64,000 nucleotides of DNA from Amycolatopsis saalfeldensis (GTDB taxonomy: Bacteria; Actinomycetota; Actinomycetes; Mycobacteriales; Pseudonocardiaceae). This document shows, in pieces, positions 24,181 to 32,903 of this stretch. Location: NCBI RefSeq assembly GCF_900110575.1, contig NZ_FOEF01000015.1, forward strand, positions 122,165 through 186,164, in the 5' to 3' direction. Position 1 is the first letter of the stretch, and the number at the start of each line of letters is the position of its first letter. The notes beneath the pieces are model-generated. The model did not search any database. It saw only the letters and a program-made list of their open reading frames with translations, and was not told where the DNA came from. A program made the position numbers and the translations under genes.

Positions 24181-24633
24181 GTGCTCCGCAAGGACGCCGC
24201 GCGTAATCGGCGCTCCATCGTGGACGCGGCGCGGGCGCTGGCGCGCGAAGGGAAGCCGATCCGGCTCAACGCGGTCGCCCGCGTGGCCGACCTCGGCACC
24301 GTCTACCGCCACTTCCCGGCCCCGGAGGCCCTGGTCGAAGCCGTGGCCGTGGACCAGTTCACTGCCCTGCTGCGGCAAGCGGAAGAGGCGGCCGGGTCGC
24401 CCGACGCCGGGCAGGCGTTGCGGGGCTTCCTCAAGGCGGCGGTCACCGCTTACCTGCAGGACGACACCTTCGCTGCCGCGGTCATCGACCCCGATCCGGC
24501 CACGCCCGACATCCAGCACCTGCGTGACCGGCTGCAGGACGGGCTCCTGGCCCGTGCCCTGCTCGACGGCGCTCGATTCGCGGTGAGCCGGAGCCGGGAT
24601 CGCCTGGCGAGAAGGCGTTCACTACTGGCCTGA
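24181..24633 (+). CDS. TetR-family regulator, short form
   Basis: The 150-residue protein has a TetR HTH (NRRSIVDAARALAREGKPIR, then VARVADLGTVYRHFPAPEAL) and a shortened ligand domain. The tail DGARFAVSRSRDRLARRR is basic and unlike the usual last helices, so the end may be frameshifted; family members are normally near 190 residues. The GTG start lies opposite the 5' end of the decayed esterase. It may once have controlled that esterase gene. Confidence 0.65.
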   Translation: MLRKDAARNRRSIVDAARALAREGKPIRLNAVARVADLGTVYRHFPAPEALVEAVAVDQFTALLRQAEEAAGSPDAGQALRGFLKAAVTAYLQDDTFAAAVIDPDPATPDIQHLRDRLQDGLLARALLDGARFAVSRSRDRLARRRSLLA

Positions 24634-24721
24634 AGTCCGCTGTCGGCCGGCGCGGGTGCTCGTTAGCGTGGATTTCGTCCAGCACGACGCGGGAAAACCC
24701 GTCGCAGGAAAGGAAATCGCG

Positions 24722-25423
24722 ATGACCGACCCAGTCCGCCCGAGGGTGGCGATGCTGCTCTACCCCGGGCTCACGCCGCTCGACCTGATCGCGCCGCACG
24801 CCGCGTTCGCCGGCACCACGGAGACCCACCTGGTGTGGAAGACGGCCGATCCGGTGCGGTCCGACTCCGGCGTCGTCCTGCACCCGACGACCACCTTCGC
24901 GGACTGCCCGGCGGATCTCGACGTCCTGTTCGTGCCCGGCGGACTCGGCCAGGCATCCGTCGCCGCGGACGAGGAGGTCCTCGAATTCCTCGCCGAGCGC
25001 GGCGCCCGAGCCCGGTACGTCACCTCAGTCTGCGGCGGTTCGCTGATCCTGGGCGCGGCCGGGCTGCTGCGCGGCTACCGGGCGACCACGCACTGGAGCG
25101 GGATCGAAGCACTCGCGCTGTTCGGCGCGGAATACGCCGAAGGCCGGGTGGTGACCGACCGCAACCGGATCACCGGCGGCGGGGTCACCGCCGGCCTCGA
25201 CTTCGGCCTCGTCGTGCTCGCACGGCTGCTGGGGGAGGACGTCGCCAAGGTGACCCAGCTGATGCTCGAGTACGCCCCGGCGCCGCCGTTCGACGCCGGC
25301 ACCCCGGAGACCGCCGGGCCGGAGATCACCGCGCTGGCCCTGGCCGGGAACCTGGCGGTGAACGGGGAAATGACCGCGGTCGCGGAGAAACTGGCGGCGA
25401 GGGGCTGGGGCCGGGCCGCCTGA
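24722..25423 (+). CDS. DJ-1/PfpI-family protein (isonitrile-hydratase-like)
   Basis: The 233-residue protein starts MTDPVRPRVAMLLYPGLTPL. It has the Cys elbow SVCGGSLILGAAGLL and TTHWSG, with VVTDRNRITGGGVTAGLDFG downstream. This layout matches the isonitrile hydratase/transcription-regulator-like branch of the DJ-1 superfamily. AGGAAAGG precedes the ATG. It appears monocistronic. The substrate is a guess. Confidence 0.83.
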   Translation: MTDPVRPRVAMLLYPGLTPLDLIAPHAAFAGTTETHLVWKTADPVRSDSGVVLHPTTTFADCPADLDVLFVPGGLGQASVAADEEVLEFLAERGARARYVTSVCGGSLILGAAGLLRGYRATTHWSGIEALALFGAEYAEGRVVTDRNRITGGGVTAGLDFGLVVLARLLGEDVAKVTQLMLEYAPAPPFDAGTPETAGPEITALALAGNLAVNGEMTAVAEKLAARGWGRAA

Positions 25424-25446
25424 GCGCGGCACCCGGAAGAACCGGG

Positions 25447-26043
25447 TCAACCGGGGAATTCGTCCGGTGGCAGCTGGTGGATCACGACGTCCGGCTCGCT
25501 GAGGGGAAGACCGTCCGGCGGCTCGGGACGCTTGCGGAACAAGGTCACCAGCGCGACGATCGCGACCAGCCCGGCCGCGACCAGCAGCTCCGTGCCCACG
25601 CCGATGCCCGTCTCGATCCGGGGCGCGGGGGAACCTCCCTGCGCGGTGAACAAGGCGATCTCGCTGTAGACGTGGGCGACCATGAACACCACGGCGGCGG
25701 CGACCACGCCGCCCGCGAGCACCTCGGCCCGTCCCGCCGCCCGGCGGCGGAGCATCGGCACCGCCGCCGCCACGATCGCCGCCGCGCCGACCGCGACCAG
25801 CGGCCACCCGAAGTACCGCGGGGTTCGGAACGCCGTGCCCCCGAGCGAGATCGACCACGCGGTGACGTGGAGGGAGTCCTTGGCGTCGCCGTTCGACGCC
25901 GGGTTGATCGTGCACAGGTCGAAGAACGCGCCGCCGATCAGCAACGCTCCGGCGATCAGCACCAGCACCGCGCCGGTGTGGGGCCGCCGGTGCGGGGGCG
26001 TCGCCGGGGCCGCGGGCACTTCGGCAGATCCGGGTTCAGACAT
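25447..26043 (-). CDS. Hypothetical four-helix membrane protein
   Basis: The 198-residue protein has four predicted transmembrane segments (near AVLVLIAGALLIGGAFF, GWPLVAVGAAAIVAAAV, LAGGVVAAAVVFMVAHVY and LLVAAGLVAIVALVTLF). A cytoplasmic tail ends PPDEFPG. The start at 26043 (ATG) gives a short Pro/Ala-rich N-terminus before the first helix. It is convergent with the DJ-1-like gene. No family was recognised. Confidence 0.65.
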   Translation of the reverse strand: MSEPGSAEVPAAPATPPHRRPHTGAVLVLIAGALLIGGAFFDLCTINPASNGDAKDSLHVTAWSISLGGTAFRTPRYFGWPLVAVGAAAIVAAAVPMLRRRAAGRAEVLAGGVVAAAVVFMVAHVYSEIALFTAQGGSPAPRIETGIGVGTELLVAAGLVAIVALVTLFRKRPEPPDGLPLSEPDVVIHQLPPDEFPG

Positions 26044-26185
26044 GGGGTGATCATCGCACCCGGTCCCTGGGCGCAGGAGGGGGATCGCGGCACGGATCCG
26101 CCGGGCCGCGCCGTTCCCGCGGATCCCGGACGGCGGGCCACCCGGCCGGGTCGTCCGGCAGCGGGATCGGCGCGGCGCGGCGACA

Positions 26186-26926
26186 ATGGCGCGCGTGACC
26201 GCAGAACAGGACCCGGCCGACCGCGCCCGCCCGGCCGGCTGGACGCACCGGCATCGCGACGTCTCGGGCGGCTGGCTGCGCCCCACCGTGTTCGGGGCGG
26301 TGGACGGCCTGGTCACGAACGCGGCGCTGATCGCGGGCGTCGGCGGCGGTGGCGTCGCCCCGCACACGCTCGTGCTGACCGGACTGGCCGGTCTGGTCGC
26401 CGGCGCGTTCTCCATGGGGGCCGGCGAGTACGTGTCGGTCACCAACCAGAACGAGCTGGTGCACGCCGAGGTCGCCCTCGAAGCGGAAATGCACGCCCGC
26501 TACCCGCAGCAGGAGCAGGACGAACTGGTCGAGCGGTTCGCGTCCTACGGCGCCGACGCCGAGACCGCCCGGCGCATGGCCGAGGCCGTCTCCCGCGACC
26601 CCGACCAGGCACTACGGCTGCACACCCGTGAGGAACTCGGCGTCGACCCGCAGGACCTGCCGTCCGCGCTGCTCGCCGGCGGGGCGTCGTTCGCCGCGTT
26701 CTCGCTCGGCGCGCTCCTGCCGCTGCTGCCGTACCTGTTCGGTGCCAGCACTTTGGTCGTGTCGCTGGTGCTCACCGGGCTCGCGCTGCTGGCCGGTGGC
26801 GGGGTGGTCGGCAAGCTCACCGGACGGCCCCTGCTGCACTCCGGCCTGCGCCAGCTCGTCCTCGGCGCGCTCGCCGTCGCGGTCACCTACGGGATCGGCC
26901 AGCTGATCGGCGCACCGGTCGGCTGA
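26186..26926 (+). CDS. VIT1/CCC1-family iron or manganese transporter
   Basis: The 246-residue protein has the CCC1 opening RPTVFGAVDGLVTNAALIAG and GAFSMGAGEYVSVTNQNEL, a cytoplasmic acidic helical stretch, and a second membrane half from LLAGGASFAAFSLGALLPLL onward. Family members transport Fe2+ or Mn2+ into vacuoles or out of the cytoplasm. An ATG at 26186 or a GTG at 26195 could start it. A GACAAT -10-like element ending at the ATG would favour a leaderless GTG. Confidence 0.88.
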   Translation: MARVTAEQDPADRARPAGWTHRHRDVSGGWLRPTVFGAVDGLVTNAALIAGVGGGGVAPHTLVLTGLAGLVAGAFSMGAGEYVSVTNQNELVHAEVALEAEMHARYPQQEQDELVERFASYGADAETARRMAEAVSRDPDQALRLHTREELGVDPQDLPSALLAGGASFAAFSLGALLPLLPYLFGASTLVVSLVLTGLALLAGGGVVGKLTGRPLLHSGLRQLVLGALAVAVTYGIGQLIGAPVG

Positions 26927-26935
26927 GCGATCGCT

Positions 26936-27835
26936 TCAGCTGTAGGTGATCCCGGGGAAATCGGCGCGGGCCTGGGTGAACTGCGCGTCCCGGTCGGCGG
27001 GCCAGCCGAACGCCGCGGTGGCCATCGGCTTGAGGTTCACCCCGGCCGCGCCGCTCATGAAGTGCACGAACTCGCCCCAGTTCAGATCGCGGGTGAAGTC
27101 CGTGCCGTTGCTGGGGAAGTACTGGCCCAGCAGCCCGAAGAAGCGGACCATCACCTGGGCGTGCCCGTGGTCGCGCCACAGCGGGTAGAACCAGTCGCGG
27201 AACCAGTGCGTGCCCGCGCGCGGGAAGTCGTCGGTGTGGCTGTCGGCCATCATCCGGTCGTAGAAGTCCTGGGCCTGCGCAGTCATGCCGAGCGCGGTGT
27301 AGGCGTCGTAGATGTAGAACTCCATCCACTTGCTGTCGCCCCACAGCCCGAACGCGGGGGAGCCGTGCTTGCCCGCGGCGATGGACTCCACGATGTGCCC
27401 GGTCTCGTGGGTGGCGACCTCGTACTGCGGCGTCGTCCAGTTGCTCCCGCCGACGTCGCTGACGTTGCGGAAGTCGTGGGAGGCGTCGTAGACCGTCGAC
27501 GGGTGCCCGCCGGAGTACTTGCCCTCGTGGTGGATCGAGTACAGCCGGTCGGCGGTCATCTTGTTGCCGGAGTTGCCGTACGTGCGCTGGGCGTACTGCC
27601 AGAGGCCGGTCAGGTACGGCATCAGCCAGTCCTGGGCGCTCTTGTCGACGTCGTTGTCGAAGTACAGCGCGACGGTGTCGTTGAACGCGACGCGCTGCAG
27701 GAGCTGGTTGTGCTCGAACCAGTGCTCCTGCCAGGTGGCCGGTGGGTCGGCCAGTGCCGTGGGGCGGGCTTGGGCGGTGGCCGGGATCGTCGCGGCCAGC
27801 GCCAGGGCGCACACCAGCATCAGGACTCTTCGCAT
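26936..27835 (-). CDS. Secreted zinc metallopeptidase-like protein
   Basis: The 299-residue precursor has a Sec signal (MRRVLMLVCALALAATIPAT) with cleavage near AQA-RP. The mature part contains a gluzincin-type zinc helix HETGH (residues 143-147), followed by WGDSKWMEFYIYDAY and FMSGAAGVNL. HExxH supports hydrolysis of peptides outside the cell; the third zinc ligand is not certain. A GAGG sequence precedes the ATG. No neighbouring partner is evident. Confidence 0.7.
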   Translation of the reverse strand: MRRVLMLVCALALAATIPATAQARPTALADPPATWQEHWFEHNQLLQRVAFNDTVALYFDNDVDKSAQDWLMPYLTGLWQYAQRTYGNSGNKMTADRLYSIHHEGKYSGGHPSTVYDASHDFRNVSDVGGSNWTTPQYEVATHETGHIVESIAAGKHGSPAFGLWGDSKWMEFYIYDAYTALGMTAQAQDFYDRMMADSHTDDFPRAGTHWFRDWFYPLWRDHGHAQVMVRFFGLLGQYFPSNGTDFTRDLNWGEFVHFMSGAAGVNLKPMATAAFGWPADRDAQFTQARADFPGITYS

Positions 27836-27952
27836 GATCGCCTCGGGGGTCCTCGGGGTCATTGGTCCGAACCATCAAGGACGATATGGGGTTATTTTCC
27901 GACTGTCACTGACAGAACGGGACAGATCGCCCACTGTCGCGCGACCTGGCGG

Positions 27953-27985
27953 CACCAGGTACTATGTGTGGCATGGTAGCTGGTG
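27953..27985. promoter_or_regulatory. PadR operator, imperfect 33-bp palindrome
   Basis: CACCAGGTACTATG and CATGGTAGCTGGTG are nearly complementary arms around TGTGG. The palindrome ends 14 bases before the PadR ATG at 28000 and contains a TACTAT -10-like element, so binding would block transcription. Confidence 0.65.
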
Positions 27986-27999
27986 CGAGCAGGAAGCCG

Positions 28000-28320
28000 A
28001 TGACCGAGCTGCGGCGCGGCACCATCGCGTTCTGCGTGCTCGCGCTGCTCGACGAGCGGGAGCGCTACGCGGTGGAGCTGGTCGGCGCGCTGACCGACAG
28101 CCAGGCGCTGGCGGCCGGGGCGGGCACGATCTACCCGCTGCTGTCCCGGCTGCGTGAGGACGAGCTGGTCGTCACGACCTGGAAGGAGTCCCCGGCGGGA
28201 CCGCCGCGGCGGTACTACCGGCTGACCCCGGCCGGGCGCCGGTCACTGGAAGCGTTCCGCGGCGAGTGGGCGCAGTTCCGTGACGCGGTCGACCTGCTGC
28301 TGACGAAGGGAGCGTCATGA
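28000..28320 (+). CDS. PadR-family transcriptional regulator
   Basis: The 106-residue PadR winged helix starts MTELRRGTIAFCVLALLDER. It has GTIYPLLSRLREDELV and PPRRYYRLTPAGRR, the hallmark wing. The ATG at 28000 follows AGGAAG; two upstream in-frame ATGs lie inside the palindromic operator and are unlikely starts. It overlaps the next gene (ATGA), a classic PadR plus membrane-sensor pair. Confidence 0.9.
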   Translation: MTELRRGTIAFCVLALLDERERYAVELVGALTDSQALAAGAGTIYPLLSRLREDELVVTTWKESPAGPPRRYYRLTPAGRRSLEAFRGEWAQFRDAVDLLLTKGAS

Positions 28321-28964
28321 ATGCCGAACCGACTGTGGTGAGGAGTGAGCCGTTGTCCGCCACCGAGGCGCTGATCGCCGATTACCTGGACCGCCTGCGC
28401 TGGGCCGCCGCGGGCCTCGCGCCCGCCACCCGCGCCGAGCTGCTCGACGACATCGCCGCGCACCTGGCCGAGACGGCCGGCCCGGACGAGGCCCGGACCC
28501 GGCAGGCCCTGGACGAACTGGGCACCCCCGAGGAGATCGCCGCCGCGGCGGCTGCCGAAAGAGGGGTTCCGGGTGGTTTTGCCGGGGCGCCGGCTGGTGG
28601 TCCTGCCGGTGGTCCTGCTGGTGGCGCGGCTGGTGGTCCGGCTCGCGCGGGCGGGGAGCTGGCCTACGACGTGGGCACGGTGCTGGTGCTGCTGCTCGCC
28701 GGGTTCGTGGTCCCCGTGCTGGGCTGGATCGCCGGCGTGGTGATGCTGTGGAACGGCCCGCGCTGGAACACCCGCGAAAAGTGGGCGGGCACGCTGCTGT
28801 GGCCCGCTGCGATCCTGGTTGCCGGGGCCTTGCTGCTGCTCGGCCACGGACTGGCGGGCGGCGTCGGCCCGGTGGTGATCCTGCTCGGCGCGGTGCTCGT
28901 CCTGGCCGGCCTGGTCACAGCGTTCACGCTCCTGCTGCGAGCCGCCTCCCGGCGACGGTCCTGA
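28317..28964 (+). CDS. HAAS-domain membrane protein, partner of PadR
   Basis: The 215-residue protein has an N-terminal HAAS-like helical domain (IADYLDRLRWAAAGLAPATR, then LLDDIAAHLAE and LDELGTPEEIAA). A Gly/Pro/Ala repeat linker and three or four transmembrane helices follow. HAAS proteins are coupled to PadR regulators and are thought to transmit envelope signals. The ATGA overlap indicates co-translation. The GGPAGG repeat in the linker looks prone to length change. Confidence 0.8.
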   Translation: MNAEPTVVRSEPLSATEALIADYLDRLRWAAAGLAPATRAELLDDIAAHLAETAGPDEARTRQALDELGTPEEIAAAAAAERGVPGGFAGAPAGGPAGGPAGGAAGGPARAGGELAYDVGTVLVLLLAGFVVPVLGWIAGVVMLWNGPRWNTREKWAGTLLWPAAILVAGALLLLGHGLAGGVGPVVILLGAVLVLAGLVTAFTLLLRAASRRRS

Positions 28965-29276
28965 CCGGCTGCCGGGCGCTGCCAGGGTTCGCCGGTGGCG
29001 GGACTCGTGCCGGGCCGTTCTGCAGCGCGCGAGTCCCCGCGCGGCGACCTTCATCGGTTCCTGGGCCGCGGCCCGAGTCCGCCGACGGTGGGACCCTGGC
29101 CGAGCGTCGGGCCGCGCGAGTCTGCCGCGCCGAGACCCTGACCGGCGCCCGGTTTGCTTCGTGGCACTAAGGTCCGCAGGCACCCGACCACTTCCCGGGC
29201 TGCCCCGTGGCTCCCGGGTTCCCCCGCGCCGCATCGCCGGGCCGTCGAGGACGGTTCGGCACAGAGAGGATTTCTC
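28965..29276. other. Intergenic region, no gene supported
   Basis: Nothing with coding bias is visible. The end contains AGAGAGGA, the ribosome-binding site of the PspC gene. Confidence 0.5.
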
Positions 29277-29507
29277 ATGACCCCAGCGGAAAACCCGGTC
29301 CCGGCCGGTTCCGGGCGGCCCAAGCTCACCCGGTCGCGCAAGCACTACGTCTTTGGCGGGGTGTGTGGCGGGCTGGCCGAATTCTACGGCTGGACCCCGT
29401 ACCGGGTGCGGCTGCTGTTCGTGATTTCGTGCATCATCCCGGGCCCGCAGTTCCTGCTCTACCTGGTGATGTGGTTCGTCATCCCCAACGCCCCGAAGCC
29501 CCGCTGA
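29277..29507 (+). CDS. PspC-domain small membrane protein
   Basis: The 76-residue protein has the PspC signature HYVFGGVCGGLAEFYGW followed by a single hydrophobic helix (LLFVISCIIPG and LLYLVMWFVIP). In bacteria PspC domains take part in envelope-stress sensing. It is convergent with the XRE gene that follows, with 12 bases between the stops. Confidence 0.88.
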   Translation: MTPAENPVPAGSGRPKLTRSRKHYVFGGVCGGLAEFYGWTPYRVRLLFVISCIIPGPQFLLYLVMWFVIPNAPKPR

Positions 29508-29519
29508 GCACCCGGGCCG

Positions 29520-30401
29520 TCAGGCCGTGACGAGACGGGCCGGGGCGCGCGGGTACTCCAGGTCCTTCGTCCCGGCCCAGTCGCCGAGCTGACGGAGCGA
29601 GCGGGCCGCGGACGTCCCCGGTTGCGGGGTGCAGGTGAACAGGGTGACGCCGTCGTCGCAGATCACGTCCAGTGGTTCGAAGCTGAGCTCGATCGCGCCG
29701 ATCTCCGGGTGCCGCAGGACTTTGGCGCCACGGCCGGGACGGCGGATGTCCTGGCGGGACCAGCGGGTGCGGAACTCCGCGCTGAGCAAGGAAAACTCGT
29801 CTACCAGGTAGCTGAGGCCGGGGTCGGCGGGGTCCTGGGCGGTCGCGAGGTGCAGGGCGGAGACGGCCTCGTTCGCCATCTCGTCCCAGTCGCCGTAGAA
29901 GGTGCGGGAGCGGGGGTCCAGGAAGATGAACCGGGCCGAGTTCACCGGGCCGGCCGTGCCGGAGAAGGCCGGGAAGAACAGGGCGCGGGCGAGGGTGTTG
30001 GCGCCGACGACGTCGAGATGCCGGGTGCGCACGAAGGCCGGCGCGGCGGTGATGGAGTCGAGCACGGACTGCAGCTCGGGGCCGACGGAGTGCACTCGCG
30101 GCCGCGGGCGCGACGCCGGCCCGGCCGCCGCGCGCATCAGCGCGAACAGGTGCGATCGCTCGGTCCGGTCCAGCTGAAGGGCCCGGGCCAGCGCGTTCAA
30201 GACACTGTCGGAGACCCCGCCGGCCTGGCCCCGCTCCAGGCGCTTGTAATACGGCACGCTCACGCCGGCCAGCACGGCGACCTCCTCGCGCCGCAGCCCG
30301 GGGACCCGCCGCGCGCCGTAGGTCGGCAGGCCGGCTTCCGCCGGGCTGATGCGGGCCCGCCGGGCGGTCAGGAAATCCTTGATCTCGGACCGAATGTCCA
30401 T
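29520..30401 (-). CDS. XRE regulator with MmyB-like ligand domain
   Basis: The 293-residue protein has an N-terminal HTH (ARRVPGLRREEVAVLAGVSV, then YYKRLERG) and a C-terminal MmyB-like domain (LDVVGANTLARALF, FIFLDPRSRTFYGDW, FTCTPQPGTSAARSL). This architecture is very common in actinobacteria, usually as an autonomous regulator next to its target. It lies 14 bases after the TetR stop on the same strand and could be cotranscribed with it. Confidence 0.88.
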   Translation of the reverse strand: MDIRSEIKDFLTARRARISPAEAGLPTYGARRVPGLRREEVAVLAGVSVPYYKRLERGQAGGVSDSVLNALARALQLDRTERSHLFALMRAAAGPASRPRPRVHSVGPELQSVLDSITAAPAFVRTRHLDVVGANTLARALFFPAFSGTAGPVNSARFIFLDPRSRTFYGDWDEMANEAVSALHLATAQDPADPGLSYLVDEFSLLSAEFRTRWSRQDIRRPGRGAKVLRHPEIGAIELSFEPLDVICDDGVTLFTCTPQPGTSAARSLRQLGDWAGTKDLEYPRAPARLVTA

Positions 30402-30415
30402 CTGGAGTCCCGGGG

Positions 30416-31048
30416 TCAGGATCGGGCGGCGAGGCCGGTGAAGAGCCAGTGGGAAGCCTTGCCGTAGAGCGATTCCGGAACCAGGTCCGGGTCCGTCCGG
30501 CGCAGCTGCACCAGGCCCTGGAACAACGCCAGCAGCACGGTGGACAGCTCCTCGAACGGGGCGTCGCCGCCCTGGCCGCGCTTCTCGGCGCGAGCGGCGA
30601 GGACGGCGGTCAGCGCGTCCCGGTTCGACCGGAACTGCCCGGCGAGGTGCTGCTGGAACTCGGGCCGCCGGATCGCGTACAGCCAGAATTCCGCCTGCAG
30701 CAAGGCGAAATCGACGTCGTTGTCCGCGACGTCGACGACCAGCCGGGACATCGCGGACCGGGTTTCGTCCGGGCTTTGGTCCGCATCGGACACGATATCG
30801 GCGGCCTCGACGAGACGGTGGCGGCTCCGGCTGGCGAACACCTCGACGAACACCTCCTCCTTGCTGGAGAAGTGCGTGTACAACGCGCCGGTCGTGAAGC
30901 CGGCCTCCTCGGCGATGTCGTCGACCGAGGCGCCGGCGAAACCCTTGCGCGCGAAGACCTGCGCGGCGGCGTCCAGGAGAAGCGCCCGGGTGCGGGCCTT
31001 GGTCTCGGCCCGCGTCAGACGGCGGGGTTGTGTCTCTTCACCACTCAC
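30416..31048 (-). CDS. TetR-family regulator
   Basis: The 210-residue protein starts GTG-AGT (MSGEETQPRRLTRAETKART) and has the TetR HTH (VFARKGFAGASVDDIAEEAG, then FTTGALYTHFSSKEEVF). The ligand domain contains LQAEFWLYAIRRPEFQQHL. The start codon lies inside a 36-bp near-perfect palindrome, so the protein probably shuts off its own message. It follows the carotenoid-oxygenase operon with a 100-bp gap on the same strand. Confidence 0.88.
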   Translation of the reverse strand: MSGEETQPRRLTRAETKARTRALLLDAAAQVFARKGFAGASVDDIAEEAGFTTGALYTHFSSKEEVFVEVFASRSRHRLVEAADIVSDADQSPDETRSAMSRLVVDVADNDVDFALLQAEFWLYAIRRPEFQQHLAGQFRSNRDALTAVLAARAEKRGQGGDAPFEELSTVLLALFQGLVQLRRTDPDLVPESLYGKASHWLFTGLAARS

Positions 31049-31082
31049 ATAGTGAACACTATTCGAATAGCGCTCACTATGT
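31047..31082. promoter_or_regulatory. 36-bp TetR operator palindrome
   Basis: ACATAGTGA and TCACTATGT flank an inner CTATTCGAATAG. Only two base pairs break the symmetry. It overlaps the GTG start codon of the TetR gene. The nested arms suggest two TetR dimers could bind. Confidence 0.8.
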
Positions 31083-31147
31083 CAAACGGCCGAGCGCGCG
31101 AAAGCGGGGCCGGCCACCAGGTCGAACGGCCGGCCCCGCCGAAGGGG

Positions 31148-32398
31148 CTACGCGTCGGCGATCCAGTTGCCGTGGAAGCCCTCGGGCACGCGCGCGGGCA
31201 GCGCCACCGTCGCGGCCGGGGCGGCGGCCGGGTTGGTGGCGTCCAGGATCACCAGGTCCGAGGCGCCGCGGGTGCGGTTGCAGACGTAGGCGATCAGCCA
31301 CTGCGGGGACGCGAACACCGCCTCGCCGGGGGTCCGGCCCGGCCCGAACTCGTGCACGGCCGCCGAGCCGGTGTGCAGGTCGTAGCGGATCAGCGAGGTG
31401 TCCGTGGTGACGTGCCCGTGGCGGACGTCGAGGCCCGTGAGCCGGTCGTCGATCCGCGGGAACTCGCAGTCCCGGTCGTCCAGCTGCTCCTCGTGGACGG
31501 TGCCGGTGCGGGTGTTGAGCCGCCACCGCCACAGGGTGCCCGGGACCCCCTCGTGGCCCTCCCACCACAGGTGCCCGTACCGCACGCCGTACAGCACCAC
31601 CTCGTCGCCGGCCTCGTGCGCGTTGAGCGTGTGGAAGACGTAACACGGCTCGATCGGGAACCAGCGGACCGTCCCTTGTGGATCGTCCCGGCGCAGCAGC
31701 CCGATCCGGGCCGGGTAGTCCGGGTCCCAGCTGAACGGCATGCCGTGGCCGCCCGGCACGAACACCAGCGGCAGGTCGAGGAACACGACGTGCCGGCTGG
31801 TGAGCGCGAAGTCGTGCATCATGGTCGGCCCGCCGACCTCGACCGGGCGGCTCAGCCGCAGCACGCCGTGGACGTCCGCGCGGTGGTAGGTCAGATACGG
31901 CTGCTCCCGCGCATACCCGAAGAAATGCAGCTCCCCGGTTTCCGGGCAGATCTTGGGGTGCGCGGTCATCGGGGTGGCGAGCCTGCCGTCGAAATCATGG
32001 GGGCCGACGGTCTCCAGCTCGGTGGTCACCTCGTAGGGAAGCGAGGTTTCGACGAGGGCGAGCGTTTTCCCCGCGTGGTTGACGACATGGGTGTTGGCCG
32101 CCGAATGACGCAGATCCGGTTTCCCGTCCGGACCGGGCGGGAGGGCCGCGTCGAAGCTCTCGGTCCGGACCCAGCGGTTGCGGTACCACGCCGCCCGGCC
32201 GTTCTCGAGCCGCACGCCGTGCAGCATCCCGTCGCCGAGGAACCAGTGCTGGGTCCGGGTGCGCGGGTTGGGGCCGTTGCGCAGGTACCAGCCGTTCAGC
32301 TCGGGCGGGATGGCGCCGCTGACCGGCAGGTCGAACGCGGTCAGCTCGTCGGCGACCGGGGCGTAGTTCTCCCTGAGGTGGAACGTGGTTTCGGTCAT
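31148..32398 (-). CDS. Carotenoid cleavage oxygenase (RPE65/lignostilbene dioxygenase family)
   Basis: The 416-residue protein starts MTETTFHLRENYAPVADELT and has the family blocks NGWYLRNGPNPR, GDGMLHGVRL, TAHPKICPETGELHFFGY, MMHDFALT, VFHTLNAHE and a terminal FHGNWI. The four Fe(II)-binding histidines fall in the TAHPK, MMHDF, FHTLNAHE and FHGNW segments. Members cleave an alkene bond in carotenoids or stilbenes with O2. It is coupled to the small membrane gene upstream (ATGA), which may help reach a membrane-borne substrate. Confidence 0.9.
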   Translation of the reverse strand: MTETTFHLRENYAPVADELTAFDLPVSGAIPPELNGWYLRNGPNPRTRTQHWFLGDGMLHGVRLENGRAAWYRNRWVRTESFDAALPPGPDGKPDLRHSAANTHVVNHAGKTLALVETSLPYEVTTELETVGPHDFDGRLATPMTAHPKICPETGELHFFGYAREQPYLTYHRADVHGVLRLSRPVEVGGPTMMHDFALTSRHVVFLDLPLVFVPGGHGMPFSWDPDYPARIGLLRRDDPQGTVRWFPIEPCYVFHTLNAHEAGDEVVLYGVRYGHLWWEGHEGVPGTLWRWRLNTRTGTVHEEQLDDRDCEFPRIDDRLTGLDVRHGHVTTDTSLIRYDLHTGSAAVHEFGPGRTPGEAVFASPQWLIAYVCNRTRGASDLVILDATNPAAAPAATVALPARVPEGFHGNWIADA

Positions 32399-32784
32399 CG
32401 CGCCTGGTCTTCGTAGGAGCGGCGGGGCGCGTTGACGGTGAAGAAGAACCGGTGGAACAGGCCCCCGACGAGCATCACGGCGAGGCCGAGCCCGATGGCG
32501 ACCACCAGTGCCGGGTCGCCGACCGCGTGCGAGGTCCGCAGTGCCTCCTCGACCCCGGCGGCGATCAGGACCAGCGTCGCCTTCGACGCGATCAGCGGGA
32601 CCAGGTGGATGGTCACCGGCTTGCTCTTGAGCCGGGCCTTGACCAGGATCATCACCACGGTGAAGACGACGATGGTGCGCAGCGCCTCCTCCCAGGCCGG
32701 CCTGCTCTTGTTGAGATACCAGAATCCGCCGATCACCAGTCCGCCGATCAGATAGCGGCCGATCTTCGCCACGGGATTGTTCAT
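32395..32784 (-). CDS. Small membrane protein coupled to the carotenoid oxygenase
   Basis: The 129-residue protein has four predicted transmembrane segments (LIGGLVIGGFWYL, IVVFTVVMILV, ATLVLIAAGVEEAL and LVVAIGLGLAVMLVGGLF) and a basic tail. Its stop overlaps the ATG of the oxygenase. No family was recognised; co-translation suggests a role in the same pathway. Confidence 0.7.
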   Translation of the reverse strand: MNNPVAKIGRYLIGGLVIGGFWYLNKSRPAWEEALRTIVVFTVVMILVKARLKSKPVTIHLVPLIASKATLVLIAAGVEEALRTSHAVGDPALVVAIGLGLAVMLVGGLFHRFFFTVNAPRRSYEDQAR

Positions 32785-32866
32785 TTCCTCTGCCCCTCGG
32801 ATGAGTTGATGCCGAACGCTGGTGAAAGCGAAACACGCATCGGCCGGGGGCTGGGAGTCCTTGTCG

Positions 32867-32891
32867 GAGGGACCCTGGCAGGGTCCCCCTC
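32867..32891. terminator. Hairpin GAGGGACCCTG/CAGGGTCCCCCTC
   Basis: A strong stem lies between the oxygenase operon start and the end of the SGNH gene. Very similar hairpins lie at 35484-35506 and 36220-36242. It may terminate the SGNH transcript, whose gene ends at 32904 on the minus strand. Confidence 0.7.
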
Positions 32892-32903
32892 GACCAGCGG
32901 GAA

